64,000 bases of DNA from an uncultured Oscillospiraceae bacterium (GCA_900542145.1 UQMF01000007.1:1-64000); one strand, 5' to 3'. Positions 16,867-25,352 are shown, counted from the first letter of the stretch. The notes: generated by a model from the sequence alone, not told the origin. Numbers and translations: made by a program.

Positions 16867-16894
16867 ACTTATTTCCAAGGAAGCAGGTGAAGTG

Positions 16895-17443
16895 ATGAAA
16901 GAAATTCCCAGAATCCGGATAGACGACGTTAATGAGATCAGGATACTTGTCTGCCACCTGATCTACAGCCTGGGCTGTCCTCTCACCAGAGATCAGCTTG
17001 CGGAAATAACTTCACTGGAGCAGGCAGTGAATTACTTTGATCTGATGGAGGCGCTGGACGGGATTACCGCGCGCCTGTGCACCTGCCAGGAAGTAAACGG
17101 AGTCCCGGTCTACGCAAACACCAAGCTTGGCGACGCCGCCGCCCGGGAATTTGGCAGCGAACTTCCACAGTCGATACGCGAGAAAATGTTCGAGGAAGCT
17201 GTCAAGGTCTACACCCGGGACGAGATCAAGAAGGACGGTCTGGTTTCGGTCCGCTATGCCGAGCACGAAAACGGAATGTGTACTATCGGCGTCACGATAA
17301 AATCCGAAAAAACCGGCAGACAGAAGTACTATCTGACGATCTCCGCCGAGGGCAAGGAGGAAGCCGACCGCATTAAGAAGCGGATACAGTCCTCCCCGGA
17401 GGGATTCCGCAGATACCTCGAAAGCTACTTTTCCGAAAACTGA
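16895..17443 (+). CDS. DUF4364 family protein
   Basis: 182 aa from ATG 16895 (AGGTGAAG upstream). The N-terminus (INEIRILVCHLIYSLGCPLTRDQLAEI-like) resembles a winged-helix fold, which fits the DUF4364 family found in Clostridia. The C-terminus has a beta-rich part (GMCTIGVTIKSEKTGRQKYYLTIS). Probably regulatory, function not established. It follows aroC by 28 bp and precedes a terminator, so it is likely the last gene of the aro transcript. Confidence 0.7.
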   Translation: MKEIPRIRIDDVNEIRILVCHLIYSLGCPLTRDQLAEITSLEQAVNYFDLMEALDGITARLCTCQEVNGVPVYANTKLGDAAAREFGSELPQSIREKMFEEAVKVYTRDEIKKDGLVSVRYAEHENGMCTIGVTIKSEKTGRQKYYLTISAEGKEEADRIKKRIQSSPEGFRRYLESYFSEN

Positions 17444-17446
17444 TAG

Positions 17447-17475
17447 AGTTGCCTCAGAAATGGGGCAGCTTTTTT
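17447..17475 (+). terminator. Terminator of aro operon
   Basis: 10-bp stem with GU pairs (AGTTGCCTCA / TGGGGCAGCT), GAAA loop, then TTTTT. Confidence 0.85.
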
Positions 17476-17481
17476 GCGTCA

Positions 17482-17510
17482 TTGACAATCATCGCATATC
17501 GTGATATAAT
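17482..17510 (+). promoter_or_regulatory. Promoter of TPR/YD-like protein gene
   Basis: TTGACA, 17 bp, TATAAT, directly after the aro terminator. Confidence 0.85.
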
Positions 17511-17580
17511 AGAAAAGTGGATTCACTTACGGAATCCCCACAAAATGGTTGGTTGAAAAACGTGAAAGGAATGTAATTGT

Positions 17581-18825
17581 ATGAAAAATCATAATGAAGA
17601 ATCTCCCAGGGGGTTCTCCAAAAAGCCGCTTATCATCATTGCCGCTGCGGTGATAATCGCCGGCGGCGCCACAGCCGCGACCGTAACCGCGGTAAACTAC
17701 GCCAACAGCCCCTCCAGGCTTGTTTCCCTGGCGCAGAAATTTCTGAACGACTCGGACTATGAACGGGCAATAATCGAGTTCGACAAGGTGCTGGCGATGG
17801 ATCCGCTGAACGTAGACGCTTACATCGGTAAGGCAGAGGCACTGGCAGCCCTCGGACGTTCCGACGAGGCTCTGGAAGTCCTTGAGACGGCGCTTGACAT
17901 GGTCGGCGGCACCGCGACTCCGGAGGACATCAGCCGTATCCGTGAACTCATCGACAGCATAAAAGGCGAGTCGCCGGAGATGGGCACCTCCGAACCTGTG
18001 GTTACGGAAGAAGCCGCGACCATGGAATCTGAATCCGAATCCGCCACGCCTGCGGAAACGGAGTTCATCAGGACAGCCGTTCACGCTGATCTTTCGGACG
18101 GATACTACGACGGGTACATCGACGAGAACGGGAACTACCATTTCGAAGAACACCACAATGGTGATGGATATCAGTATGACGTTACGGAAATCAACCGTAT
18201 CTATCAGAACGACGCTATCTCAATGTGCCCGGTATATCACGCTTCATGGGATTACGAGGACGGCGTGCTGACGAATCACGAGGAATTCGACTACCGCACG
18301 CCCGGCGTGCTTTCCTACTACTATTCGAATGCGAATGACCCGGCTGGCGATGTCCGCAATGAAATCACATATAAAACCGACGAAAACGGCTGGATCACCC
18401 AGGAGGGCAACTGCGTATACACATACGAATTTGATGAGTACGGCAGGCTTATCAGCACGGTTACCAGCAGAATAAGCGACGATCCGGACATCTCCGCAGA
18501 TGGTCTTGAAATAATGTTTGGTAAGGGAAACTACGAATACGAATACAGCGAAAACGGAGTACTCAGCCGCATGACATGCCATGACAACGACGAACTTGTC
18601 GTGGAATTCCGCTTTGACGAGTGGGGGAACACCACATACAAATTCCGCAAACAAAACACTAAAATGAATACCCTCGAGGAATACAGCTATGACTACACTT
18701 TCGGCGGCGACGGCACCCCGGTATCCGCTGAGGTCACATGCACCCGTGTAAGAAACGACGAAACGGAATCCAAATCATTCAACAGCACCTACACGGAAAC
18801 CTACACCTATGAAAGGGCGCAGTGA
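17581..18825 (+). CDS. Membrane-anchored TPR protein with YD-like C-terminal region
   Basis: 414 aa. Residues 15-40 form a single membrane segment or signal anchor. Residues 45-115 hold about two TPR units (AQKFLNDSDYERAIIEFDKVLAMDP, IGKAEALAALGRSDEALEVLE). An acidic Ser/Thr/Glu linker spans about 128-163. The rest is built of Tyr/Asp-rich beta strands of the YD/RHS style (YEFDEYGRLISTV, YEYSENGVLSRM, FRFDEWGNTTYKF). The protein is predicted to face outside the cell. Own promoter; convergent with the next gene, 3 bp apart. Function unknown. Confidence 0.7.
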   Translation: MKNHNEESPRGFSKKPLIIIAAAVIIAGGATAATVTAVNYANSPSRLVSLAQKFLNDSDYERAIIEFDKVLAMDPLNVDAYIGKAEALAALGRSDEALEVLETALDMVGGTATPEDISRIRELIDSIKGESPEMGTSEPVVTEEAATMESESESATPAETEFIRTAVHADLSDGYYDGYIDENGNYHFEEHHNGDGYQYDVTEINRIYQNDAISMCPVYHASWDYEDGVLTNHEEFDYRTPGVLSYYYSNANDPAGDVRNEITYKTDENGWITQEGNCVYTYEFDEYGRLISTVTSRISDDPDISADGLEIMFGKGNYEYEYSENGVLSRMTCHDNDELVVEFRFDEWGNTTYKFRKQNTKMNTLEEYSYDYTFGGDGTPVSAEVTCTRVRNDETESKSFNSTYTETYTYERAQ

Positions 18826-18828
18826 GGT

Positions 18829-19425
18829 CTACCGCTTTTTGAAGTAATAATCGCACATATCCCCTTCCCTGCCTATCTGCTGGGTGTAGATGAACTCCGC
18901 GCGCGGAAGCTCGCTGTACATCATGTCGTCCACCTGGCAGAACACGGCGGTGAATTCCGGCATTCCGTACCTGCTGAAGATGTCGTGGTAATTGCACCTG
19001 CGCGTTATCATCGAGTAGGTGTCCCTGGGGCATTTCGGGAATTCCACCTCCCAGCCGTGACCGATGGTGTTCCCGAATTTGACCGGCATGCTGATTTTAA
19101 GCAGACGCACGAACCAGCCGTGGCTCGCCAACTTCTGCATTTTCGGCACCGTGGGCTTCAGGAAATCGTACATCGCGTTCGCAACGGATTCCTGCGCCTC
19201 CTTCCGGGGCTTCCCGTTTTCCTCGAGGGTAAGCTCCATCGCAAGCGCTGTTATCAGGTTGCACATGTGCGAGTAATTCTTGCGGTCGGCGTATTCCCGG
19301 TTCTCCTCAAGAAGCCGCGACATTCTCCCCAGCAGGCGGAGTTTGTCGTCAGGCTCCCATGCCGCATAATAATCCCGGAATCTGCTTTTCGCTATCATCT
19401 TTTCCGGGTCGTATTTCTTGTCCAT
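18829..19425 (-). CDS. L-2-amino-thiazoline-4-carboxylic acid hydrolase family protein
   Basis: 198 aa. The C-terminal half matches the ATC hydrolase family: GHGWEVEFPKCPRDTYSMITRRCNYHDIF, GMPEFTAVFCQVDDMMYSELPRAEFIY and the end GDMCDYYF. The founding enzyme opens the thiazoline ring on the way to L-cysteine; most clostridial members have no shown substrate, so the role is inferred from family only. Own promoter at 19463-19491. Confidence 0.72.
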   Translation of the reverse strand: MDKKYDPEKMIAKSRFRDYYAAWEPDDKLRLLGRMSRLLEENREYADRKNYSHMCNLITALAMELTLEENGKPRKEAQESVANAMYDFLKPTVPKMQKLASHGWFVRLLKISMPVKFGNTIGHGWEVEFPKCPRDTYSMITRRCNYHDIFSRYGMPEFTAVFCQVDDMMYSELPRAEFIYTQQIGREGDMCDYYFKKR

Positions 19426-19462
19426 CGTGGCACTTCCTTTACAAGTTAGTCTATACTACTTA

Positions 19463-19491
19463 ATTCTACCACGAAAACCACCCGCTGTCAA
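19463..19491 (-). promoter_or_regulatory. Promoter of ATC-hydrolase family gene
   Basis: On the minus strand: TTGACA, 17 bp, TAGAAT. Confidence 0.75.
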
Positions 19492-19526
19492 GGCTGATTA
19501 CATTTGTTTGCCTGCGCTAACTTATG

Positions 19527-19555
19527 TTGACAAAGCAGTTCATTGGTGATATAAT
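19527..19555 (+). promoter_or_regulatory. Promoter of PanE-like reductase gene
   Basis: TTGACA, 17 bp, TATAAT. Confidence 0.85.
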
Positions 19556-19590
19556 TGTTCTGTTAGATTGAACTAATCGGAGGTAGCACT

Positions 19591-20553
19591 ATGAAAATAC
19601 TGGTCTGCGGTTCCGGAGTTATCGGAAGCCTGCTGATACATACCCTGCTGCAAAACAATAACGAGGTTACAGTCCTCGCCCGGGGTAAGCGCCGGGAGGA
19701 GCTTGAAAAATACGGACTGCGCACGAAATTCCACGGAAAAAAGGTCGTCAACACCGACAGACCCCGGGTCGTGGGAGAGATTCCGGCGGAGCACTTCGAC
19801 CTGGCATTCTCGGTAATGCAGCACGAACAGCAGTGGAAGCTGCTGAAAACCCTGGGCGCAGCGGATTGTTCCGCGGTGGTGCTGGTCGGGAATAACCTCT
19901 CCGCTCCCGAAATGAAGCAGCAGATAATCGAGGCAGGCGGCAAGAACGTGCTGTTCGGATTCCAGGGCACCGGCGGAAACCGCTACGAGGACTACACCGA
20001 AGTCCTCTCGCTCCATGCGCCGTCAATGGTGCTCGGAGGGCTTGGCAAGAATATTCCCGGGGAAATCACGAGCATTGTGGAAAGCACCTTCGCCGGGGCT
20101 GACTACGAAATCAAGTGGATGGACGACATGGACGCCTGGTACAAGTGCCACGCTGCGTTCATCGTTCCAGTCGCGCGTCTGTGCTACACAGTCGGCTGCG
20201 ACCTGCGGAAATCCACCGGGAAGCAGCGTAAAATGCTGTTTGACGCCACCTCAAACGCCTTTGAAGCGCTGAAGAAATCCGGCTGTGCGGTCAGACCCGA
20301 GGGCGAGGACGCGTACTACCGACCCGGCGTAAAGCGTGTCCTGATGAGCGCCATGATGAATATCATGTGCCACACGAAACTCGGGGATATGGCGGCTTCC
20401 GACCACTGCCGGCATGCGGTTTCCGAGATGGAAGGGCTTGCGGTGAAGATGGACGAAATAGTATTCAATTCCGGCGTGGAATGCTCCGCCTACAAGTCGA
20501 TGAAGGACTCCGCCCCGTCCTGGGAGGAGATCCACAGGATATACGACAAATAA
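19591..20553 (+). CDS. Ketopantoate reductase (ApbA/PanE) family protein
   Basis: 320 aa. The N-terminus is a Rossmann nucleotide site (MKILVCGSGVIGSLL) followed by TVLARGKR, as in NADP-dependent 2-dehydropantoate reductases. The C-terminal half is helical as expected. The expected catalytic Lys context is only partly recognisable (DAWYKCHAAFIVPVARL), and many clostridial paralogues are not true PanE, so no symbol is given. AATCGGAGG precedes the start. Monocistronic between its own promoter and terminator. Confidence 0.7.
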   Translation: MKILVCGSGVIGSLLIHTLLQNNNEVTVLARGKRREELEKYGLRTKFHGKKVVNTDRPRVVGEIPAEHFDLAFSVMQHEQQWKLLKTLGAADCSAVVLVGNNLSAPEMKQQIIEAGGKNVLFGFQGTGGNRYEDYTEVLSLHAPSMVLGGLGKNIPGEITSIVESTFAGADYEIKWMDDMDAWYKCHAAFIVPVARLCYTVGCDLRKSTGKQRKMLFDATSNAFEALKKSGCAVRPEGEDAYYRPGVKRVLMSAMMNIMCHTKLGDMAASDHCRHAVSEMEGLAVKMDEIVFNSGVECSAYKSMKDSAPSWEEIHRIYDK

Positions 20554-20558
20554 AACAT

Positions 20559-20586
20559 GCTCCCACCGATTTGGTGGGAGCTTTTT
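20559..20586 (+). terminator. Terminator after PanE-like gene
   Basis: 9-bp perfect stem GCTCCCACC, 5-nt loop, then TTTTT. It also lies just past the end of the cotJ operon on the other strand and may serve both. Confidence 0.88.
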
Positions 20587-20614
20587 AGCAATTCATCCGC
20601 TCGGTGACCTGCCG

Positions 20615-21172
20615 TTACTTAATGCAGCTCTGATAGTGATTCAGCAGCTCGCCGAACCGCTGGAAATGCACCACCTCGCGCTCACGCAGGAAGCGGATAA
20701 CCTCGTTCACATCCTGGTCGTCGGACAGGCGCAGGATATTATCGTATGTCGCCCTGGCTTTCTGCTCTGCTGCCATATCCTCGACAATGTCCGCAATTGG
20801 ATCACCCTTCACCTGGAAATACGACGCCGTAAACGGTACTCCGCTTGCGTTCGCCGCCCACACTCCGTTGGCGTGATCAACATAATAATCCGCCTTGCCG
20901 TACTTGTCGAAGCTCCGCGCGCCCTCACCGTCCGTCAGCTGCCCTACTATGCTGCCGATTATCTCAAGGTGCGCAAGCTCCTCGGTGCCTATGTCAGTAA
21001 GCAGCGACTTTCCCATATTGTCCGGCATTGTGAAACGCTGTGAAAGATACCGCAGGGAAGCAGAGAGTTCTCCGTCTGGTCCGCCGTACTGACTTAAAAT
21101 AATTCCGGCAAGCTTAGGATTGCGGTTCTTTATGCAGACGGGGATCTGGGTTCTCTTCTCGAAAATGAACAT
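20615..21172 (-). CDS. cotJC: Spore coat protein CotJC, manganese-catalase family
   Basis: 185 aa ferritin-like helix bundle. Metal-ligand patterns of Mn catalases are visible: GGPDGELSASLRYL, TEELAHLEIIGSIV and later EVVHFQRF. The length (about 190) and order after CotJA and CotJB fit CotJC. The protein is part of the spore coat and may have catalase activity. Last gene of cotJABC, 14 bp after cotJB. Confidence 0.92.
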   Translation of the reverse strand: MFIFEKRTQIPVCIKNRNPKLAGIILSQYGGPDGELSASLRYLSQRFTMPDNMGKSLLTDIGTEELAHLEIIGSIVGQLTDGEGARSFDKYGKADYYVDHANGVWAANASGVPFTASYFQVKGDPIADIVEDMAAEQKARATYDNILRLSDDQDVNEVIRFLREREVVHFQRFGELLNHYQSCIK

Positions 21173-21186
21173 TAAGTCACCCCTCC

Positions 21187-21507
21187 TCAGTTAAACGGCG
21201 GCCAGACACCCTCCGGCCAGTCCCAGCAGCCATCCTTGCCGGAGCTGCATGCTGTCAGCGGATAGAAGCTGTCCTCGAATGCTGCCTTGCACGCCCGCGC
21301 CTGCCGGCACGCCTCCACGAACATCTCGACGGCGCGCTTGTCGCCGGGGTGGGTGTCCAGGTACAGCTTGAGGTCCTGGGCGAAGAAATCCGCCTCGGCT
21401 ATCGCCCGGAGAAGCTCCTCACAGCCCTGCGCAGGATTAGGACGGGACGGCGGCGGAGCCTGCCGCGTCTGTGGCATTGTCGGGCGGCGGTACATGTTAC
21501 TTCCCAT
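21187..21507 (-). CDS. cotJB: Spore coat protein CotJB
   Basis: 106 aa. A Pro/Arg-rich N-terminal 30 residues is followed by the CotJB domain (LLRAIAEADFFAQDLKLYLDTHP, YYPLT-like FYPLTACS, and the end CWDWPEGVWPP). Overlaps cotJA by 11 bp. AAAGGGGG precedes its start. Confidence 0.9.
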   Translation of the reverse strand: MGSNMYRRPTMPQTRQAPPPSRPNPAQGCEELLRAIAEADFFAQDLKLYLDTHPGDKRAVEMFVEACRQARACKAAFEDSFYPLTACSSGKDGCWDWPEGVWPPFN

Positions 21508-21667
21508 TGTAAAGCCCCCTTTCGTATTCCTCCAGAGTAATATTCAGCTCCGGGAATATCGTCCCTGCCTTCAGTGCCTTGTTCGGCGGATAGACCTTAT
21601 CCATGCGCTGAATAGGGGCATACACATATCCCGGCTTTTTGAGCATATCGTGCTCATAAGATTCCAT
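21497..21667 (-). CDS. cotJA: Spore coat associated protein CotJA
   Basis: 56 aa from ATG 21667, chosen because AAAGGGGGA precedes it; an in-frame upstream stretch lacks a site. The sequence YVYAPIQRMDKVYPPNKALKAGTIFPEL matches the short CotJA family (P-Q..--Y-P--AL--GT-FPEL). First gene of the operon and a marker of endospore formation. Confidence 0.85.
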   Translation of the reverse strand: MESYEHDMLKKPGYVYAPIQRMDKVYPPNKALKAGTIFPELNITLEEYERGLYNGK

Positions 21668-21709
21668 ACAGAATCCCCCTTTCTGAGATTGCGATACCAT
21701 CGCTGATGT

Positions 21710-21736
21710 ATTGTATGAAAGATACCGTATTTTGGT
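21710..21736 (-). promoter_or_regulatory. Possible mother-cell sigma promoter of cotJ operon
   Basis: The minus strand has CATACAATA, which fits sigma-K (CATANNNTA) and sigma-E -10 patterns, with AC 17 bp upstream as in sigma-K promoters. No sigma-A boxes are seen. Position and gene type agree, but the -35 is short. Confidence 0.35.
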
Positions 21737-21808
21737 CACCGCAGTAATATTCCCGGACAAAGCCAAATACACTTAATCAGACAAGTTATCAGCACCGGGA
21801 GGGATTCC

Positions 21809-23518
21809 ATGAACAGGAAATACATCAGGAACACCGCGATTTTATTCGCCTCAATGACCATAACCAAGATCGTCGGCGCAATATTCAAGATTCCGCTGGC
21901 GAACGTGCTCGGCGGCACAGGAATGGGCTATTTCTCCACTGCTTACGGGCTGTATTCCCCGGTGTTCGCCCTCACCGCCGCCGGAATACCCACGGTGATG
22001 ATGAGGATCACAGCGCAGAATATCGCCGCCGGACGCCCCGGGAACGCCGTCAGGACGCGCCGGACTGCGCTCCTGCTGTTTTCCGCAGTGGGATTCCTCG
22101 GTTCACTCGCCGTGGCGCTGTTCGCCGCTTTCTTCTCGGAGCACATCGCCTGCTCCCCGGAGAGCACTCCGGCGGTCATTGCCATTGCCCCGGCGGTCAT
22201 GCTGTGCTGTATCGCCTCCGTGATACGCGGCTACCATGAGGGATTATCCGATGTGATACCCTCGGCGGCTGCGGCGGTCGCCGAAGCAGTTTCCCGGGCG
22301 GCGGTCGGACTTGCGGCTGCTTACGGCGTCGTATTCTGGGCTAAGGGCAGATTCGAGCGCGGCGCGGATATCCTAGGACAGTATTATGCGGAGTACAGCG
22401 AGGCGTACACCGCAGCGCTTCCACTGGCAGCAGCCGGAGCAATCGCTGCGGTTTCCCTCAGCGAATTGTGCGGACTGATCTCCCTGCTGATCTCTGATAG
22501 GAAACGGAAGCTCCCCTGCTCCCCAGGTGAATCCACCGACAGCACGCGCACCATAGCCTGTCGTCTTATCCGGGAGATAATCCCCGTGGCGGCGTCAGCG
22601 CTGGTGATGAACTGCGTTTCCTTCGTTGATCTGCTGACCGTCACCAGGACGCTGCGGAAAACCGCCCTCGCCTTCCCGGAGATTCTCGGTAACGACCCTG
22701 TCCTGCTTGCCCAGTGCGGCGGACTGGACGGGCTGGCAAACTTCATGTACGGAAGCTACACCGGAATCGCGATGACGGTATTCATGCTTATCCCCTCCTT
22801 CGCCGGAATGACGGAGAAAACCGCCCTCCCGGAGGTCGCCGCCGCCTGGGAACGGAAAGATGTGGATTCCGCGGCGGGGCACTGCTGCACGCTCTTCCGC
22901 GCTGCCGCTGCTATTGGATTCCCGGCGTGTGCCGGAGCCGCCGCCCTTGCGCAGACGATACTCATGACCCTCTACAGCCGCCGCGCCGCAGAGGTCAGCG
23001 TATGCACCGGGGCATTCACGATACTCTGCCTGGGCGGATTCTTCATGATCACCGCCTCCGCAATGTTCGGGATATTCCAGGCAATCGGGAAGGCGCATAT
23101 TCCCCTGCTGCTGATGACCGCCTCCGTCGGGATAAAGGCAGTGCTGAATCCGATACTGATGTCAGTTCCGCAGCTGAATATAGCCGGAGCCGCCCTAGCC
23201 ACCGCCGCCGGGTACATATTCATTGCGATCACAGGGGCCCTCCTTCTGCGGAAGCACCTCTCGCCGTGTATCAGCGTATTCCGCTGCGTGCGAAAACCGC
23301 TGGTCGGCTCGCTGCTGTGCGCCGGGTGCGCTTTTCTTGTCTGCTCGCTGCTCCCGGATTCCCTCGGGAACCTCCTCCGCACCGTATTATCAGTGGTTTC
23401 AGGCGCATTTGTTTATGGAATATCACTAATTATCAACAGCGATTTTCGTGGAAAGCGCCAATTAATAAAAAGCCGTGCTTTTTTTTCGCAAAAACACTTG
23501 AAAAATCCGCAAAAATAG
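21809..23518 (+). CDS. spoVB: SpoVB/YabM-like lipid II or polysaccharide flippase
   Basis: 569 aa, about 14 hydrophobic segments, MOP superfamily. The N-terminus (NTAILFASMTITKIVGAIFKIPLANVLGG.GMGYFSTAYGLYSP) is typical of SpoVB, which moves peptidoglycan precursors for the spore cortex. The gene order that follows (mazG, rqcP, yabP, yabQ, divIC) is the B. subtilis order after spoVB/yabM, which supports the name. GGGAGGG precedes the ATG. Confidence 0.85.
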   Translation: MNRKYIRNTAILFASMTITKIVGAIFKIPLANVLGGTGMGYFSTAYGLYSPVFALTAAGIPTVMMRITAQNIAAGRPGNAVRTRRTALLLFSAVGFLGSLAVALFAAFFSEHIACSPESTPAVIAIAPAVMLCCIASVIRGYHEGLSDVIPSAAAAVAEAVSRAAVGLAAAYGVVFWAKGRFERGADILGQYYAEYSEAYTAALPLAAAGAIAAVSLSELCGLISLLISDRKRKLPCSPGESTDSTRTIACRLIREIIPVAASALVMNCVSFVDLLTVTRTLRKTALAFPEILGNDPVLLAQCGGLDGLANFMYGSYTGIAMTVFMLIPSFAGMTEKTALPEVAAAWERKDVDSAAGHCCTLFRAAAAIGFPACAGAAALAQTILMTLYSRRAAEVSVCTGAFTILCLGGFFMITASAMFGIFQAIGKAHIPLLLMTASVGIKAVLNPILMSVPQLNIAGAALATAAGYIFIAITGALLLRKHLSPCISVFRCVRKPLVGSLLCAGCAFLVCSLLPDSLGNLLRTVLSVVSGAFVYGISLIINSDFRGKRQLIKSRAFFSQKHLKNPQK

Positions 23519-23526
23519 GGTAATAT
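23498..23526 (+). promoter_or_regulatory. Promoter of mazG
   Basis: TTGAAA, 17 bp, TAATAT. It overlaps the last codons of spoVB. Confidence 0.6.
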
Positions 23527-23573
23527 ATAAAAGGTGTCGCCCTCAAACGGCTTCACCACTAGCTTTGATAAAT

Positions 23574-23601
23574 ATGGTGATTTTATGGTGATTTTATGGT
23601 G
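23574..23601 (+). repeat. Tandem 11-bp repeat carrying three ATG codons at the mazG start
   Basis: ATGGTGATTTT occurs twice (23574, 23585) and the third partial copy is the mazG start at 23596. Only the third ATG is in frame. The repeat places GGTGAT, complementary to the 16S rRNA tail, just before the start. Confidence 0.7.
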
Positions 23602-24393
23602 AACTTTGATTTCAAGGACAGATATGATATAAACGACCTCATGCATATCATTGAATTGCTGCGGTCAGAAAATGGCTGCCCCTGGGACAAGGTGCAGACC
23701 CATGAGAGTATCCGCACCGACCTCATAGAGGAAACATATGAAGTATGCGAGGGCATCGACAAGAACAGCCCCGAAATGCTTCGCGAGGAGCTTGGCGACC
23801 TGCTTCTCCAGATAGTGTTCCATGCGCAGATCGAGCGTGAAAACGGTACGTTCGATTTCGACGATGTGTGCAACGACATCTGCCAGAAACTCGTCTACCG
23901 CCACCCCCACGTTTTCGGCGAGGTCAAGGCCGACGACACCGACACAGTACTGAAGAACTGGGACGCACTGAAAAAGGAATCCAAGCACCAGGAAACCTAT
24001 GCGGAAACACTTGAGAGCGTTCCAAAAACTTTCCCTGCGCTGCTGCGCGGAGAAAAGCTGTGCAAGCGCGCTTCAAGAGCAGGACTGCCTGTTGATGACC
24101 CGGCGGAATGCGTTGCCGCAATACGCTCCGGGCTTGATAAACTCGAGCAGGAAGGCTATGATAAGGTCAATTCGCAAAATCAACAGACATTGGGAAATTT
24201 GCTGTTGGATTTTTGTAACTTGGACAGAATTTTGAAAGTCGATGGCGAAAAAGCCTTGACATATGCGTCAAATAAGTTTATAATAGACTTTAGTCACGCC
24301 GAAAATTCCGCTTCAGAAAAGGGAAAGAAGCTTGATGACCTTTCCCCCGAAGAACTTGCGGAACTCAAGAAATCAGTATTCAGCGGTCGCTGA
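23596..24393 (+). CDS. mazG: Nucleoside triphosphate pyrophosphohydrolase MazG
   Basis: 265 aa with two MazG helical domains. The first (about 15-120) has CPWDKVQTHESIRTDLIEETYEVCEGID and EELGDLLLQIVFHA, the EExxE...ExxD metal site. The second (about 165-255) has a weaker copy (QQTLGNLLLDFCNLDRIL). It hydrolyses NTPs to NMP and PPi. Orthologue of the C-terminal part of B. subtilis YabN by position and sequence. Confidence 0.93.
   Translation: MVNFDFKDRYDINDLMHIIELLRSENGCPWDKVQTHESIRTDLIEETYEVCEGIDKNSPEMLREELGDLLLQIVFHAQIERENGTFDFDDVCNDICQKLVYRHPHVFGEVKADDTDTVLKNWDALKKESKHQETYAETLESVPKTFPALLRGEKLCKRASRAGLPVDDPAECVAAIRSGLDKLEQEGYDKVNSQNQQTLGNLLLDFCNLDRILKVDGEKALTYASNKFIIDFSHAENSASEKGKKLDDLSPEELAELKKSVFSGR
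24256..24284 (+). promoter_or_regulatory. Internal promoter of HU gene within mazG
   Basis: TTGACA, 17 bp, TATAAT: a full consensus promoter inside the 3' coding part of mazG, 148 bp before the HU start. It explains how an abundant protein can be made from this low-expression cluster. Confidence 0.75.
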
Positions 24394-24431
24394 CCGTTAG
24401 ATTATACAAAAACTATTTGGAGGTTAAACTT

Positions 24432-24707
24432 ATGACAAAGGCAGAATTAGTAACATCTTTAGCAGAAAAGTCCGGTCTCACAAAGAAGGATTCCGAGAAG
24501 GCTCTCGCAGCTTTCATCGAGACTGTAACTGATACACTGGCACAGGGCGAGTCTATCCAGCTGGTTGGCTTCGGTACTTTCGAGGTACGCGAGCGTGCAG
24601 CAAGAGAGGGTATCAACCCCAGAACAAAGGCTAAGATCGAGATCGCTGCTACAAAGGTTCCTGCATTCAAGGCAGGCAGAGCTCTCAAGGACGCTGTAAG
24701 CAAGTAA
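24432..24707 (+). CDS. hup: HU family DNA-binding protein
   Basis: 91 aa from ATG 24432, with TTGGAGG upstream. Standard HU fold: MTKAELVTSLAEKSGLTKKDSEKALAAF, GESIQLVGFGTFEVRERAAREGINPRTKAKIEI, PAFKAGRALKDAV. It coats and bends DNA in the nucleoid. Codon use is more biased than in its neighbours (many CTC, AAG), as in highly expressed genes. It has its own promoter and terminator inside the spoVB-divIC cluster. Confidence 0.95.
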   Translation: MTKAELVTSLAEKSGLTKKDSEKALAAFIETVTDTLAQGESIQLVGFGTFEVRERAAREGINPRTKAKIEIAATKVPAFKAGRALKDAVSK

Positions 24708-24737
24708 TTTCTGCGTCTGACGGCATAAGAAACCAAG

Positions 24738-24764
24738 CGGTGGGCATTCTTGCCTGCCGTTTTT
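24738..24764 (+). terminator. Terminator after HU gene
   Basis: 9-bp stem with two GU pairs (CGGTGGGCA / TGCCTGCCG), TTCT loop, then TTTTT. It lies upstream of rqcP, so rqcP expression may depend on read-through. Confidence 0.75.
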
Positions 24765-24781
24765 GTTTTCAGGAGGTTATC

Positions 24782-25024
24782 ATGAGATTAGACAAGTATC
24801 TGAAGGTTTCCAGGCTCATCAAGCGCCGCACCGTGGCGAACGAGGCCTGCGACGCCGAGAAAGTATCCGTCAACGGAAAGCCGGCGAGGGCTTCCTACGA
24901 CGTCAGGACCGGGGACGTCATCGAAATAAACATCGGCGCAAAGCCGCTGAAGGTGAAGGTACTGGACGTGAGGGAATTCACCAAGAAGGAGGACGCCGCC
25001 GCCCTGTACGAGGTGGTGCAGTAA
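24782..25024 (+). CDS. rqcP: S4-domain protein RqcP (YabO)
   Basis: 80 aa from ATG 24782, preceded by AGGAGG. A single S4 RNA-binding domain: MRLDKYLKVSRLIKRRTVANEACDAEKVSVNGKPA. In Firmicutes this small protein works with RqcH on stalled 50S-peptidyl-tRNA to add alanine tails. The YabO position in the cluster supports the call. Confidence 0.88.
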   Translation: MRLDKYLKVSRLIKRRTVANEACDAEKVSVNGKPARASYDVRTGDVIEINIGAKPLKVKVLDVREFTKKEDAAALYEVVQ

Positions 25025-25088
25025 TACTCCTCCGGCATATCCCCTGCCCTGTCCGCATATGATGTACAAACACGGCAGGAGGTACGCT

Positions 25089-25352
25089 ATGAACAACGAC
25101 ACACGACACACGCTCATACTGGAGGACCGCGCCACCCTGCGGCTTTCCGGGGTAAAGGACATCGGCAGCTTCTCGGATTCAAAGGTGATCCTGGACACGG
25201 TGATGGGGGAGCTTACGGTCAAGGGACAGGAGCTGCACATCATCGGACTTGACCCGGATACCGGCGACTTCTCCATGACAGGGAAGATACGCAGCCTTCT
25301 CTACAGCAGCTTCAGCAGCCGCGAAAACATGATCGGGAGGCTGTTCAGGTGA
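25089..25352 (+). CDS. yabP: Sporulation protein YabP
   Basis: 87 aa from ATG 25089 (AGGAGG upstream). The sequence HTLILEDRATLRLSGVKDIGSFSDSKVIL and the short beta-rich body fit the YabP/YqfC family needed for spore formation. Its stop overlaps the GTG start of yabQ by 4 bp. Confidence 0.87.
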   Translation: MNNDTRHTLILEDRATLRLSGVKDIGSFSDSKVILDTVMGELTVKGQELHIIGLDPDTGDFSMTGKIRSLLYSSFSSRENMIGRLFR

